The notes under the pieces are model-generated. The model did no database searches. It was not told the DNA's origin and saw nothing but the letters and a program-made list of their open reading frames with translations. The translations under genes and the position numbers were made by a program. Of a stretch of DNA of 64,000 bases, positions 34,660-43,714 are shown in pieces (positions within the stretch are counted from its first letter, which is position 1; each line of letters begins with the position of its first letter). The stretch is from Pseudomonas sputi. GTDB lineage: Bacteria; Pseudomonadota; Gammaproteobacteria; Pseudomonadales; Pseudomonadaceae. The stretch covers positions 248,001 through 312,000 of the forward strand of contig NZ_BQHI01000001.1 in assembly GCF_021603585.1 (NCBI RefSeq). Direction: 5' to 3'.

Positions 34660-35193
34660 ATGACCACCGCATTGCTGATCATCGATGTCCAGCGCGCCCT
34701 GTGCGCGGGCGAATACGAGTGCCACGACGCCAATCGGGTAATCGACACCATCAACGGCCTCAGCGCCCGCGCGCGCCAGTCGGGTGTGCCGGTGGTGTTG
34801 ATCCAGCACAACGAAAAGGACAGCCCGTTCGCCCACGGCTCCGAAGGCTGGCAACTGGCTGAAGGCCTGAACACTGCACCTGGCGATCTGCGCGTCGACA
34901 AGACCGCCAACGACTCGTTCTACCAGACCAACCTGCAGAAACTGATCCCCCGGGAAGACTTCGACCGCCTGGTGATCTGTGGCATGCAAACCGATTACTG
35001 CGTCAACGCCACCGTGCGTCAGGCCCATCAACTGGGCTACGACGTGGAACTGGCGGCTGACGCCCATACGACGGTCGATAACGGCAACATGAGCGCCGAA
35101 GACATCATCGCCGAACACAACAAGGACTGGGCGCACCTGACCGGTTCCGTGGCGCGGATCGATGTGAAGCCGGCGTCGCAGATTACGTTCTGA
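34660..35193 (+). CDS. Isochorismatase-like cysteine hydrolase
   Basis: 177 residues. The catalytic triad positions are D9 (LLIIDVQ), a Lys in the central part, and C114 (GMQTDYCVNATVR). The cis-peptide GMQTD motif is typical. Substrate not predictable; relatives hydrolyse amides such as nicotinamide, ureas or maleamate. Preceded by AAGGA. Confidence 0.9.
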   Translation: MTTALLIIDVQRALCAGEYECHDANRVIDTINGLSARARQSGVPVVLIQHNEKDSPFAHGSEGWQLAEGLNTAPGDLRVDKTANDSFYQTNLQKLIPREDFDRLVICGMQTDYCVNATVRQAHQLGYDVELAADAHTTVDNGNMSAEDIIAEHNKDWAHLTGSVARIDVKPASQITF

Positions 35194-35210
35194 TGGTTAT
35201 TGCAGTCTCT

Positions 35211-35300
35211 GCGAGAGCGAGCTTGCTCGCGATGGCATTCGTTCGGTCACCGATGATATTGAATGTGTTGCCCTCATCGCGAGCAAGCTTGCTCCCACAC
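35211..35300. repeat. REPIN: two inverted REP elements
   Basis: GAGCGAGCTTGCTCGCGATG near 35216-35235 and its inverse ATCGCGAGCAAGCTTGCTCC near 35276-35295 flank a 35-40 nt spacer, and the two can pair as a long cruciform. This is the well-known P. fluorescens-type REP sequence mobilised by RAYT transposases. No RAYT gene is in the window. Confidence 0.9.
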
Positions 35301-35313
35301 TGATGCATGCGGA

Positions 35314-35502
35314 TTACGCCATTTGTAACCGCCGCACCACGGTCTGAAACCGCTCAGAGGCCACCCACTGCGGATCGGCGTCCTCCACCAGCAACATGAT
35401 CCCCAGATAATGCTCCAGGTGCAGGGTAATGACCTGACCATCGACCGCCAGATCCCAGTAATACTGATCCAGTCCGCTGCCATTCGGGTTCGCAATGTAC
35501 AA
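35314..35502 (-). CDS. Small conserved-looking protein, TTG start
   Basis: 62 residues from a TTG at 35502; no ATG exists in frame before the preceding stop. The sequence is well balanced and protein-like (NPNGSGLDQYYWDLAVDG, then VITLHLEHYLGIMLLVED), with a two-strand-plus-helix look and no signal peptide. I do not recognise a named family. It sits between the REPIN and a divergent GNAT gene. Moderate confidence because the start is unusual. Confidence 0.55.
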   Translation of the reverse strand: MYIANPNGSGLDQYYWDLAVDGQVITLHLEHYLGIMLLVEDADPQWVASERFQTVVRRLQMA

Positions 35503-35582
35503 AACTATGTAGCGATTAAGCCAGCGAACTCGGTTCTCGGCGCTATGCTGGTTTCAATTTCAATTACATCAGGAAAAGGCCA

Positions 35583-36041
35583 ATGACTTTCCAGGCCCTG
35601 CGCGCCACGACGATTCATCTCGACGCGGTAGCGAATCTGTTCGACGCCTATCGAGGCTTTTATGGTCAGCCGTCGAACCTTGAGCAATCGCGGGCCTTCA
35701 TTGCCGAGCGCATGGCACTCAACGAGTCGAGCATTTTTCTGGTGCAGGACGATCACGGCGAAGCGCTCGGTTTCGTGCAGTTGTACCCGTCGTTTTCCTC
35801 GATTGACGCCCATCGCACCTGGCTGCTCAGCGACCTGTTCACCGCGCCGTTCGCCCGGGGCCGCGGGGTCGGCCGATTATTGATGAACACTGCCCGGGAT
35901 TTCGCGCTGCAAACCGGCGCCAAAGGACTGGTGCTGGAAACCGCCACCGACAATTTCAGTGCCCAGGGTTTGTACCAGTCGCTCGGTTGGGTGCGTGATA
36001 CAGGCTATTACACGTACACCCTCGATTTGCGCCAACGCTGA
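35583..36041 (+). CDS. GNAT family N-acetyltransferase
   Basis: 152 residues from ATG 35583 with AGGAAAAGG just upstream. The acetyl-CoA pyrophosphate loop is FARGRGVGRLLMNTAR; LVLETATDNFSAQGLYQSLGW is the typical C-terminal signature of amino-acid or polyamine-type GNATs. Substrate unknown. Confidence 0.92.
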   Translation: MTFQALRATTIHLDAVANLFDAYRGFYGQPSNLEQSRAFIAERMALNESSIFLVQDDHGEALGFVQLYPSFSSIDAHRTWLLSDLFTAPFARGRGVGRLLMNTARDFALQTGAKGLVLETATDNFSAQGLYQSLGWVRDTGYYTYTLDLRQR

Positions 36042-36163
36042 GCCGGCGCAATCTTTTTCACGGTTTTGCCGAATCAGCTCTTTTCCCGAACGTAGACGAT
36101 CACTAGAATCCGCCCCGGCGCTCCGCGATGGAGGCTCTTTGATATCACTTTAGGGAAGACATC

Positions 36164-36778
36164 ATGCAATTCGGGAAAATCCTGGCGCTGGGTCTGGTGC
36201 TCGCGCTGGGCGGCTGTGCCAGTTTCACCCAGGACGAAGTGGCTCCGGTCACGCTGCCATCGATGGCCAGTTATGCCAACAAGCCAAACGTCTATGTCGA
36301 TTTCGACTTTTATCAGGGCGAGCCGAAAAGTGCTTCCGCCGTGGAAATGCCACAAGCTCGGGACATGCTCAAACCGCAATTGCAAACCGTCCTGAAGGAT
36401 TCCGGTTTGTTCGGTCGTGTGACCTTCGACCAGTTCGAGAAGCAGCCGGGTGACTACAGCCTGCGTCTGAAAATGTACAACCATCCACCAAATGGCGGCC
36501 AACTGGTGCTGGCGTTCATCAGCGGTCTGAGCATGACGATCATTCCGGCCTACGCCACCGATCAGTACACCATGAGCCTGGAAACCCTCGATCAGCAAGG
36601 CCAGCCGCTGTCCACCGCGAGCAACCATGACGCGGTCGGCACCTGGATGGGCATCTGGTTCCTTCCGCTGGCGTTCAATACGCCGAAAGCGGCGGTGACC
36701 GACACGTTCACTCGGCAGGTCAATGCGTTGCTCAAGGAATGGGCCGACAGCAACCGTCCGAAGTATTCGGGCATCTGA
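36164..36778 (+). CDS. Lipoprotein of unknown function
   Basis: 204 residues. Signal peptide with the lipobox ALGGC, lipidated C18, +2 Ala. The mature part has mixed strands and a hydrophobic patch (LVLAFISGLSMTIIPAYA), a pattern of envelope proteins that report on trafficking. Ends in a bidirectional terminator facing another lipoprotein gene. Function unknown. Confidence 0.82.
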   Translation: MQFGKILALGLVLALGGCASFTQDEVAPVTLPSMASYANKPNVYVDFDFYQGEPKSASAVEMPQARDMLKPQLQTVLKDSGLFGRVTFDQFEKQPGDYSLRLKMYNHPPNGGQLVLAFISGLSMTIIPAYATDQYTMSLETLDQQGQPLSTASNHDAVGTWMGIWFLPLAFNTPKAAVTDTFTRQVNALLKEWADSNRPKYSGI

Positions 36779-36792
36779 TTCACTCCAGCAGC

Positions 36793-36825
36793 AAAAAAAA
36801 GAGCCGCAATCGCGGCTCTTTTTTT
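36793..36825. terminator. Bidirectional terminator between two lipoprotein genes
   Basis: AAGAGCCGC/GCGGCTCTT stem (36799-36807, 36812-36820) with an eight-A run before and a seven-T run after, so it can stop transcription from either side. Confidence 0.92.
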
Positions 36826-36829
36826 GCCC

Positions 36830-37375
36830 TTACTTCAGGGCCTGAATGAACTGTGGATCGCTGTACAGATTCTTCAGCAAGTCCTGCAGCATCGGGTTGT
36901 AGGCGTTGGTCGCGTTGGGAATCGCGATAAAGCCGAAAAAGCTGCTGTTCCACAGATGGCTGACATCTTTGGTGGCGTCGTACACCACATCGTTGCCATT
37001 GCGCAGGGTGAAGCGTGCAGCGAGGGTGCCGTCACCGGTGCCCATGCCGGCGTTCAACTGGTTTTTCACGACCAGTACCTGCAGATGACGCGTCGCCTGC
37101 GGATCGAGCAGACCGGCCTTGCGCAGCTCTTCGGTGATCGCGTCCTGGATATGCGCCGGGATGCTGCCTGTCGGCGACTTGATCGGGTTGGCACGGACCA
37201 TCAACGAGCCTTCGCCCGATTCAGCGGTGACCTGTGGATTGCTGATCGCGTGCAGCGGCGGGGTCTGCTTGAGCTTCTGAACATTGTCGAAGCTTGGCTC
37301 GTAACGGGCCATGGTCATGCCACAGCCTTGCAGGAGCAGAGCAAACAACGGGATCAACAACAGCGATTTTTTCAC
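36830..37375 (-). CDS. Lipoprotein of unknown function
   Basis: 181 residues from ATG 37375. Lipobox LLLQGC with lipidated C18. The rest suggests a DUF-type outer-membrane lipoprotein with SGEGSLMVRANPIKSPTGS and LQVLVVKNQLNAGMG. Both flanks face terminators or divergent genes, so it is monocistronic. No recognised function. Confidence 0.82.
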   Translation of the reverse strand: MKKSLLLIPLFALLLQGCGMTMARYEPSFDNVQKLKQTPPLHAISNPQVTAESGEGSLMVRANPIKSPTGSIPAHIQDAITEELRKAGLLDPQATRHLQVLVVKNQLNAGMGTGDGTLAARFTLRNGNDVVYDATKDVSHLWNSSFFGFIAIPNATNAYNPMLQDLLKNLYSDPQFIQALK

Positions 37376-37452
37376 GGCAGTTCCTTGCGCGTAGAAGAGG
37401 GGGGCGAATTATGGGCAGAGTGCCATCATTGGGCAACTCTGTTTGCCGTCCC

Positions 37453-37749
37453 TCATTCACGTTGCCGCAACAAGCCCTCGATCTGCGCCAATTCCCAGGT
37501 ACTTAACAGACTGACAGGATCGGTGCCGAAGCGCTGCCGGGCGTTGAGCGTCCATTGGCGACCGTCCGGGCAAAGACAATCAGCGCAGTGATGCAGGCGC
37601 TGGCCGTCGAAGTCCAGCTGCAAGCGCCAGCCTTCAATGTCGACCGCAACCCGATCCGTTCCCGCGTCCATCACCTGCAAGCCACACACGCCCAGCGCGG
37701 CATCGCGCAATCGCTGGCACACTTCGCGGCTGGTCAATTCGGTCGGCAT
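37453..37749 (-). CDS. Small cysteine-containing protein (DUF7693-like)
   Basis: 98 residues from ATG 37749 (MPTELTSREVCQRLRDAALG). A CxxC-type cluster HHCADCLCPDGRQWT and the ending GTDPVSLLSTWELAQIEGLLRQ recall a small Pseudomonas-specific family; the DUF number is from memory. No signal peptide. The long frame running through it upstream is the antisense of the sulP gene and is not counted. Confidence 0.75.
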   Translation of the reverse strand: MPTELTSREVCQRLRDAALGVCGLQVMDAGTDRVAVDIEGWRLQLDFDGQRLHHCADCLCPDGRQWTLNARQRFGTDPVSLLSTWELAQIEGLLRQRE

Positions 37750-37908
37750 TCGGGGCTCCACTGGCAAAAACTGCGCGCCAGCATAGAGTGCATGCCGACG
37801 GTTGTCAGCGATGACTGGCCCGCGCCCGGGCATTTGCGTAACATCCGCAACCCTCTTTTTCCCGTGAATATCAGGGGCCGCGCCGGCGGCCGCTCTGTCA
37901 GGTAAGCC

Positions 37909-39354
37909 ATGAAACCGATTCGTCTGCGCGCCGATGTCCTGGCCGGACTCACCACCTCGTTTGCCCTGTTGCCCGAATGCATTGCGTTTGCGCTGGTGGC
38001 TCACCTCAATCCACTGATGGGCCTGTACGGCGCCTTCATCATTTGCACGCTGACCGCGCTGTTCGGTGGCCGGCCGGGCATGGTGTCCGGGGCGGCCGGT
38101 TCGATGGCCGTAGTGATCGTCGCGCTGGTGGTCCAACACGGCGTGCAGTACCTGTTGGCGACGGTGTTGCTCGGCGGCCTGATCATGATGGCGTTCGGGC
38201 TGTTGCGGCTGGGCAAGCTGGTGCGCATGGTGCCGCACCCGGTGATGCTGGGGTTCGTCAACGGCCTGGCGATCATCATTGCGCTGGCGCAACTGGAGCA
38301 TTTCAAGAGCGGTGAGCAATGGCTCAGTGGCACGCCGCTGTACCTGATGACCGGGCTGGTGCTGCTGACCATGGCCATCGTCTACATCCTGCCGCGCCTG
38401 ACCCGTGCGGTGCCGCCGGCGCTGGTGGCAATCCTCGGCGTCGGGTTGCTGGTTTATCTGCTTGGTCTGCCAACCCGCACCCTTGGCGACATGGCGCACA
38501 TCGCCGGCGGCCTGCCGACGTTTGCGCTGCCGGACATCCCGTGGACTCTCGACACCCTGCGCATCATTGCGCCCTACGCGATTCTGATGGCGCTGGTCGG
38601 TCTGCTGGAAACCCTGCTGACCCTTAACCTCACCGACGAAATCACTGAAACCCGTGGCTATCCGGATCGCGAATGCGTGGCGTTGGGCGCGGCAAACGTC
38701 GTCTCCGGTGCATTCGGCGGCATGGGCGGTTGCGCGATGATCGGCCAGACCGTGATCAACCTCAGTTCCGGCGGGCGCGGGCGCTTGTCCGGGGTGGTGG
38801 CCGGGGTGCTGATTCTGTTGTTCATTCTGTTTCTGTCGCCGTTGATCGAGCGGATTCCGCTGGCGGCGCTGGTGGGGGTGATGTTCGTGGTATCGCAGCA
38901 GACCTTTGCCTGGGCTTCGTTGCGGGTGCTGAACAAAGTGCCGTTCCACGATGTGTTGGTGATCATCGCGGTAACGATCATTACGGTGTTCACTGATTTG
39001 GCCACGGCTGTGCTGTGCGGGATCATCATCGCCGCGCTGAACTTTGCCTGGCAGCAAGCGCGCGGGCTGTACGCCGATGAACATCTGGAAGCGGACGGCA
39101 GCAAGCTCTATCGCCTGCACGGCACGCTGTTTTTTGCCTCGACCACGCCGTTTCTCAATCAGTTCGACCCGGCCACAGATCCGCAACGGGTGACGCTGGA
39201 TTGTCGGCACCTGAGCTTTGTCGATTACTCGGCCATCGCCGCGCTGAAAACCCTGCGCGAACGCTACGCCAAGGCGGGCAAGCAGTTGCAGGTGTTTCAC
39301 CTGTCCGAGCGCTGCAAGAAGTTGCTGAAACGCGCCGGGGTCGATCACGACTGA
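37909..39354 (+). CDS. SulP-family anion transporter with STAS domain
   Basis: 481 residues. About 11-12 hydrophobic helices fill residues 8-395, with the SLC26 pattern ADVLAGLTTSFALLPECIAF near the start, GGRPGMVSGAAGSMAVV, and GGMGGCAMIGQTVINLSSGGRGRLSG. The STAS domain (about 405-481) contains LDCRHLSFVDYSAIAAL. Substrate could be sulphate, bicarbonate or a dicarboxylate. Divergent from the small gene at 37749. Confidence 0.93.
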   Translation: MKPIRLRADVLAGLTTSFALLPECIAFALVAHLNPLMGLYGAFIICTLTALFGGRPGMVSGAAGSMAVVIVALVVQHGVQYLLATVLLGGLIMMAFGLLRLGKLVRMVPHPVMLGFVNGLAIIIALAQLEHFKSGEQWLSGTPLYLMTGLVLLTMAIVYILPRLTRAVPPALVAILGVGLLVYLLGLPTRTLGDMAHIAGGLPTFALPDIPWTLDTLRIIAPYAILMALVGLLETLLTLNLTDEITETRGYPDRECVALGAANVVSGAFGGMGGCAMIGQTVINLSSGGRGRLSGVVAGVLILLFILFLSPLIERIPLAALVGVMFVVSQQTFAWASLRVLNKVPFHDVLVIIAVTIITVFTDLATAVLCGIIIAALNFAWQQARGLYADEHLEADGSKLYRLHGTLFFASTTPFLNQFDPATDPQRVTLDCRHLSFVDYSAIAALKTLRERYAKAGKQLQVFHLSERCKKLLKRAGVDHD

Positions 39355-39366
39355 GATCGACCCCGG
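39335..39366. terminator. Hairpin over the sulP stop codon
   Basis: 12-bp perfect arms (39335-39346, 39355-39366) with the sulP TGA in the 8-nt loop. No T-tract. It lies between convergent genes and may protect or terminate their transcripts. Confidence 0.5.
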
Positions 39367-39373
39367 TCACTGG

Positions 39374-39892
39374 TCAGGCATCGATGGCAGGGAAGTCGAT
39401 GTCGGTCAGCGCCGCGTTGTTCAGGTAGTTGGTGAGGGTTTGCACAGCGACGAGGGCGATCACTTCGATGATCTTCTTGTCGTCGATGCCGGCAGCGCGG
39501 GCGGCGGCGATCTGTTCATCGCTCAGATGACCACGGGTTTCGGTCAGTTGATGGGCGAGGGTGGCGAAGGCATTGAGCCGGCCATGACGCGCTTCGATGA
39601 TGTCTTCTGCTGCCAGCCCGGCCTTGCTGGCGAACAGGGTGTGCGCCGCCAGGCAATAGTCGCAACCGTTGACTTGCGAGGTGGCCAGGTACACCGCCTC
39701 TTTTTCCTTGGCGCTCAGGGACGTCTTGCCCAGCGTTGCCGAGGTTTGCACGTAGGCATCCAGCGCGGCAGGTGCGACGGCCAGGGTCTTGAACAGGTTA
39801 GGCAGGAAGCCGATTTTTTTCTGCACGCCTTCAAGCACAGGGCGAGTGGCGTCGGTGGCGGTTTCGAGGCTGAGAGGGGCGATGCGGCTCAT
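39374..39892 (-). CDS. Carboxymuconolactone-decarboxylase/AhpD-like peroxidase
   Basis: 172 residues. The AhpD-type redox motif CDYCLAAH is present (CxxC plus His), so it is probably an alkylhydroperoxidase-like enzyme rather than a ring-cleavage enzyme. Divergent from an AraC-type regulator 135 nt away, which may control it. Confidence 0.92.
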   Translation of the reverse strand: MSRIAPLSLETATDATRPVLEGVQKKIGFLPNLFKTLAVAPAALDAYVQTSATLGKTSLSAKEKEAVYLATSQVNGCDYCLAAHTLFASKAGLAAEDIIEARHGRLNAFATLAHQLTETRGHLSDEQIAAARAAGIDDKKIIEVIALVAVQTLTNYLNNAALTDIDFPAIDA

Positions 39893-40026
39893 GGTGATTC
39901 TCCGAAAGTCCGGTGCGAAGTGCGCCGGGGATGGAGGTCATGTTATTGAGCGTGGCTGGTGCTTTGGATGCAAATCGTCGAGGATATGCGACAGATCGTC
40001 CAAACCTGTCCTTGCGAGAATCCGTC

Positions 40027-40848
40027 ATGGATCGCCTTTCCACGTTGCTCAGTCATTTCGGCGTCAATGCCGGCACTTTTCACAGCGGCACGTTCTGCGG
40101 GGTGAGCGCCTACGGCGGCGATCAGGTCTGCGGGCATGTGCATTTGCTGCAGGCGGGAGAGCTGTTACTCAAGCCGGGCAATGATCCTCAAATCTCGCTC
40201 AATGAACCGACCCTGATCTTCTTCCCTCGCCCCATGGCCCATCGCTTGTTCGCCAACGAAGCCATGGGCACGCAACTGGTGTGCGCATCACTGACCTTCG
40301 ACGGCGGCGCGGGCAATGCCCTGGCAGCAGCGCTGCCGGATTATCTGGTGCTGAAACTCGCTGACCTTCCGGAAATGGCCAGCACTTTGGAGTGGCTGTT
40401 CAAGGAAGCCTTCGACGGGCATTGCGGGCGCGAAGCGGTGATGGACCGGTTGTTCGAATTGCTGGTGATTCTGCTGCTGCGCCACCTCATCAGCAGTCGC
40501 CACCAACAGCCGGGCATGATGGCGGGGCTGGCCGATCCGAAAATTTCCCGAGCCATGAATCTGATGCACGATCAACCGGCCAAGGCCTGGACCGTCGCCG
40601 AATTGGCAAACGCCGCCAATCTGTCTCGCGCCGGTTTCGCCGAACACTTCCGGCGGGTGGTGGGGCAGACGCCGGTGGATTATCTGGTGAACTGGCGGAT
40701 CAGCCTCGCGCAGAAACGCTTGCGCGAGGGACGGCCGATTGCCCTGATCGCCGAAGAGGTCGGTTATGAAAGTCCCTCGGCGCTGGCCCGGGCGTTTCGG
40801 CGCAAGACCGGGCTCAGCCCGCGAGAATGGAAATCCGGCACGAGCTGA
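40027..40848 (+). CDS. AraC-family regulator with cupin sensor
   Basis: 273 residues from ATG 40027 (MDRLSTLLSHF). The N-terminal half (about 1-180) is the AraC cupin_6 type. Two helix-turn-helix motifs lie in the C-terminal 100 residues (WTVAELANAANLSRAGFAEHFRR and IALIAEEVGYESPSALARAFRRK, each read in part). This class often controls a neighbouring oxidoreductase or peroxidase; here the divergent CMD-family gene is the natural target. Confidence 0.93.
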   Translation: MDRLSTLLSHFGVNAGTFHSGTFCGVSAYGGDQVCGHVHLLQAGELLLKPGNDPQISLNEPTLIFFPRPMAHRLFANEAMGTQLVCASLTFDGGAGNALAAALPDYLVLKLADLPEMASTLEWLFKEAFDGHCGREAVMDRLFELLVILLLRHLISSRHQQPGMMAGLADPKISRAMNLMHDQPAKAWTVAELANAANLSRAGFAEHFRRVVGQTPVDYLVNWRISLAQKRLREGRPIALIAEEVGYESPSALARAFRRKTGLSPREWKSGTS

Positions 40849-40851
40849 AGA

Positions 40852-41745
40852 CTACTTGGCGAATTTCTTCGCCCCGGCCACGCACAGGATCACCCCCAGC
40901 GTCACCACCAGCATGCCCACGCTGACGTGTTCGTGGAGCAAGGTCGCGGCCAGTGCCAGGCCGAAAAACGGCTGGAGCAATTGCAACTGACCGACCGCCG
41001 CAATCCCGCCCTGAGCCAGGCCGCGATACCAGAACACGAAGCCGATCAGCATGCTGAACAGCGAAACGTACGCCAGACACATCCACGCCGACAGGCTGAT
41101 GCCGCTGATCGAGGCGGGCGCCAGCCACATACTCAGCACAACCATCACCGGCAACGACAACACCAGCGCCCAACAGATCACCTGCCAGCCGCCGAGGGTG
41201 CGCGACAGTTTGGCGCCTTCGGCGTAACCGAGGCCGCAGGCGAGAATCGCTGCCAGCATCAGCAGATCGCCGGTGGGCGAGGCGGTCAGGCCTTGCGAGA
41301 TCGCGAAACCGACCACCAGCGAACTGCCCAGCACCGAAAAAAACCAGAACACCGGACGCGGCCGTTCACCGCCGCGCAACACACCAAAAATCGCCGTCGC
41401 CAGCGGCAGCAATCCTACAAACACAATCGAATGCGCCGACGTCACGTATTGCAGCGCCAGAGCCGTCAACAGCGGGAAACCCGCGACCACGCCCAGCGCC
41501 ACGATCAACAACGAGAACCACTGATCCCGCGCCGGACGCCGTTCGCGAAACAGCCACAACAGGCTCAACGCCAGGGCGCCGGCGATGGTCGCGCGGATGA
41601 CAGTGAGAAACACCGGGTCGAACTCCAGCACCGCCAGCCGCGTGGCGGGGAGCGAGCCGCTGAAGATCAGGACGCCGGTGAGACCATTGATCCAGCCGCT
41701 GGTTTTTTCCAGGGCCGGGGTACCGAGATGGGTGGTTCGTTCCAT
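40852..41745 (-). CDS. EamA/DMT-family transporter
   Basis: 297 residues, ten hydrophobic helices in two EamA repeats (about 15-145 and 160-290). First helix GLTGVLIFSGSLPATRLAV; last helices LQLLQPFFGLALAATLLHEHVS. Likely exporter of an amino acid or other small metabolite. It stands back to back with a MocR-type regulator, a frequent pair in which the regulator controls the exporter. Confidence 0.93.
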   Translation of the reverse strand: MERTTHLGTPALEKTSGWINGLTGVLIFSGSLPATRLAVLEFDPVFLTVIRATIAGALALSLLWLFRERRPARDQWFSLLIVALGVVAGFPLLTALALQYVTSAHSIVFVGLLPLATAIFGVLRGGERPRPVFWFFSVLGSSLVVGFAISQGLTASPTGDLLMLAAILACGLGYAEGAKLSRTLGGWQVICWALVLSLPVMVVLSMWLAPASISGISLSAWMCLAYVSLFSMLIGFVFWYRGLAQGGIAAVGQLQLLQPFFGLALAATLLHEHVSVGMLVVTLGVILCVAGAKKFAK

Positions 41746-41834
41746 GGATGTGGCGCTCGGAGGTGGGTTGCGTTGGATCGATCCTAGGGCTGAGAATCAG
41801 CACAATCAAAAAATTGTCATGGATACAAGCCGAC

Positions 41835-43166
41835 ATGCCGCGCTCCCGCTACAAGACCCTCGTCGACACCTATGCCGCCGACATCCGCGCCGGCCGCCTG
41901 TTGCCCGGCACGCGATTGCCGACCCACCGACAATTGGCGGCCAGTGAAGGGCTGGCGCTGGTCACGGCCTCGCGGGTGTACGCCGAGCTGGAGGCGATGG
42001 GGCTGGTCAGCGGCGAAGCCGGGCGCGGCACCTTCGTGCGGGAAACGTCGTTGTTGCCGGGGCAGGGCATCGACCAGAAAGACGTCGCGGTCGGCATGAT
42101 CGATCTGAACTTCAACTACCCGTCATTGCCGGGGCAGGCCGAGCTGCTGCGCAGCGCGTTACGGCAACTGGCGTTGTCCGGCGACCTTGAAGCGCTGCTG
42201 CGCTATCAGCCTCATGCCGGTCGCCAGCATGAACGGGCCTCGGTGGCGCGGCACCTGCAAACGCGGGGTTTGAGTGTCGAGGCCGAGCAGGTGCTGATCG
42301 TCAACGGCGCCCAGCAAGGATTGGCAGTCACGCTGATGGGCTTGCTCAAGCCCGGCGATGTGATTGCCGCCGACGCCTTGACCTACTCCGGATTCAAAGT
42401 GCTGGCCGAAGCGCTGCACCTGGAAGTGGTGGCGATTCCCGTGACTGAAAACGGGCCGGATCTGACAGCCCTCGACACACTCTGCCGTCAGCGCCCGGTG
42501 CGTGCCGTGTACAGCATGCCGACCCTGCACAACCCATTGGGTTGGGTGATGCCTTTGGCGCAACGTGAGGATTTGATCGCGATTGCCCGCCGGCATGATC
42601 TAACGATTCTTGAAGACGCGGCCTACGCCTTTCTGGTCGATAACCCACCGCCCCCGTTGGCGGTTCTGGCACCGGAACGCACGGTCTACGTTTCGGGCCT
42701 GTCGAAAAACATCGCCACCGGCCTGCGTGTCGGTTTCATCGCCGCGCCGGTCCAACGGGTGGCGGCACTGGAGCGGATCATCCGCGCCACCACCTGGAAC
42801 ACGCCCGGGGTAATGACTGCCATCGCCTGCAGCTGGCTCGACGACGGCACCGTGACCTTGCTCGAAGCACAAAAGCGCTGCGACGCTCAGGCCCGGCAAG
42901 TCCTGGCCGCCGAGATCCTCGAGGGCCTTCCGACCGCGGGCCATGCCTCATCGTATTTCCTCTGGCTGCCGTTGCCGGAAGATGTCCGGGCTGACCATAT
43001 CGTGGTCGAGTTGATGCATGAACAGGTGTCGGTCACCACCGCCGAGCCCTTCACCGTGTCTGCCCATGTGCCCCATGCGATTCGGCTGGCGTTGGGCTCG
43101 GTGGACATGCTTGTCCTGCGTCAAGCCTTGCTCAAAGTCCGCCAGGTCGTGGGTGCCTACCTGTAG
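41835..43166 (+). CDS. MocR-type GntR/aminotransferase-like regulator
   Basis: 443 residues from ATG 41835 (MPRSRYKTL). An N-terminal GntR winged helix (LPGTRLPTHRQLAASEGLAL) is joined to a fold-type I aminotransferase domain. The PLP lysine is K291 in SGLSKNIATGLRVGF. Such proteins sense PLP plus an amine. The divergent EamA transporter 89 nt away is the likely target. Confidence 0.95.
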   Translation: MPRSRYKTLVDTYAADIRAGRLLPGTRLPTHRQLAASEGLALVTASRVYAELEAMGLVSGEAGRGTFVRETSLLPGQGIDQKDVAVGMIDLNFNYPSLPGQAELLRSALRQLALSGDLEALLRYQPHAGRQHERASVARHLQTRGLSVEAEQVLIVNGAQQGLAVTLMGLLKPGDVIAADALTYSGFKVLAEALHLEVVAIPVTENGPDLTALDTLCRQRPVRAVYSMPTLHNPLGWVMPLAQREDLIAIARRHDLTILEDAAYAFLVDNPPPPLAVLAPERTVYVSGLSKNIATGLRVGFIAAPVQRVAALERIIRATTWNTPGVMTAIACSWLDDGTVTLLEAQKRCDAQARQVLAAEILEGLPTAGHASSYFLWLPLPEDVRADHIVVELMHEQVSVTTAEPFTVSAHVPHAIRLALGSVDMLVLRQALLKVRQVVGAYL

Positions 43167-43221
43167 CGCAAGTGACCGCGCAGGATTACCCTTGGCGCCG
43201 CCGAAGCTCTGGAAAGTCCCG

Positions 43222-43608
43222 ATGAAAAACGCTGCACTGACTCTCGCCCTGATCCTCAACGCTGGCCTGCTCAGCACACCCGTTCTGGCCGCTGGTGACG
43301 CTGAGGCCGGCGCCAAAATCTTCCCGCGCCTGTGCGGCGGCTGCCACCAGGTCGGCGAATCCGCTCGCCCGGGCTTCGGCCCGGAACTCAACGGCATTAT
43401 CGGCCGCCCGGCGGGGACGTCGGCAAATTACGTGTATTCCGATGCGATGAAAAACTCAGGCCTGACTTGGGATCGTGCAACGCTGACCGCGTATCTGAAG
43501 GATCCGAAGGGCGTGGTGCCGGGGACGCGGATGATCTTTTGGGGGCTGAGTGACGAGGAGAAGATCGACAATCTGTTGGCATATCTGCAGACGTTTTCTC
43601 AGCCATGA
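43222..43608 (+). CDS. Class I c-type cytochrome
   Basis: 128 residues from ATG 43222. Signal peptide to about residue 24 (TPVLA-AG). Haem attachment CGGCH at 38-42, distal Met M104 in GTRMIFWG. Resembles cytochrome c2/c550-type small carriers (GPELNGIIGRPAGT, AYLKDPKGVVPG). Periplasmic electron carrier; partner not in the neighbourhood. Confidence 0.95.
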   Translation: MKNAALTLALILNAGLLSTPVLAAGDAEAGAKIFPRLCGGCHQVGESARPGFGPELNGIIGRPAGTSANYVYSDAMKNSGLTWDRATLTAYLKDPKGVVPGTRMIFWGLSDEEKIDNLLAYLQTFSQP

Positions 43609-43714
43609 AGAGCCTGTGCGGGAGCTGAGCAAGGCCGAGCGGCCGTCGACGACTGCCCGGCTGACGACACGGCTTTTGACCCGGTTGAAGAGCGACACCT
43701 GATTCAAGTGCAGG

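Noticed and set aside
37750-39348. Long minus-strand frame antisense to the sulP gene
   Set aside because: High-GC shadow; composition rich in Arg/Gln/His with no domains. Only its last 98 codons (37453-37749) are kept as a gene.
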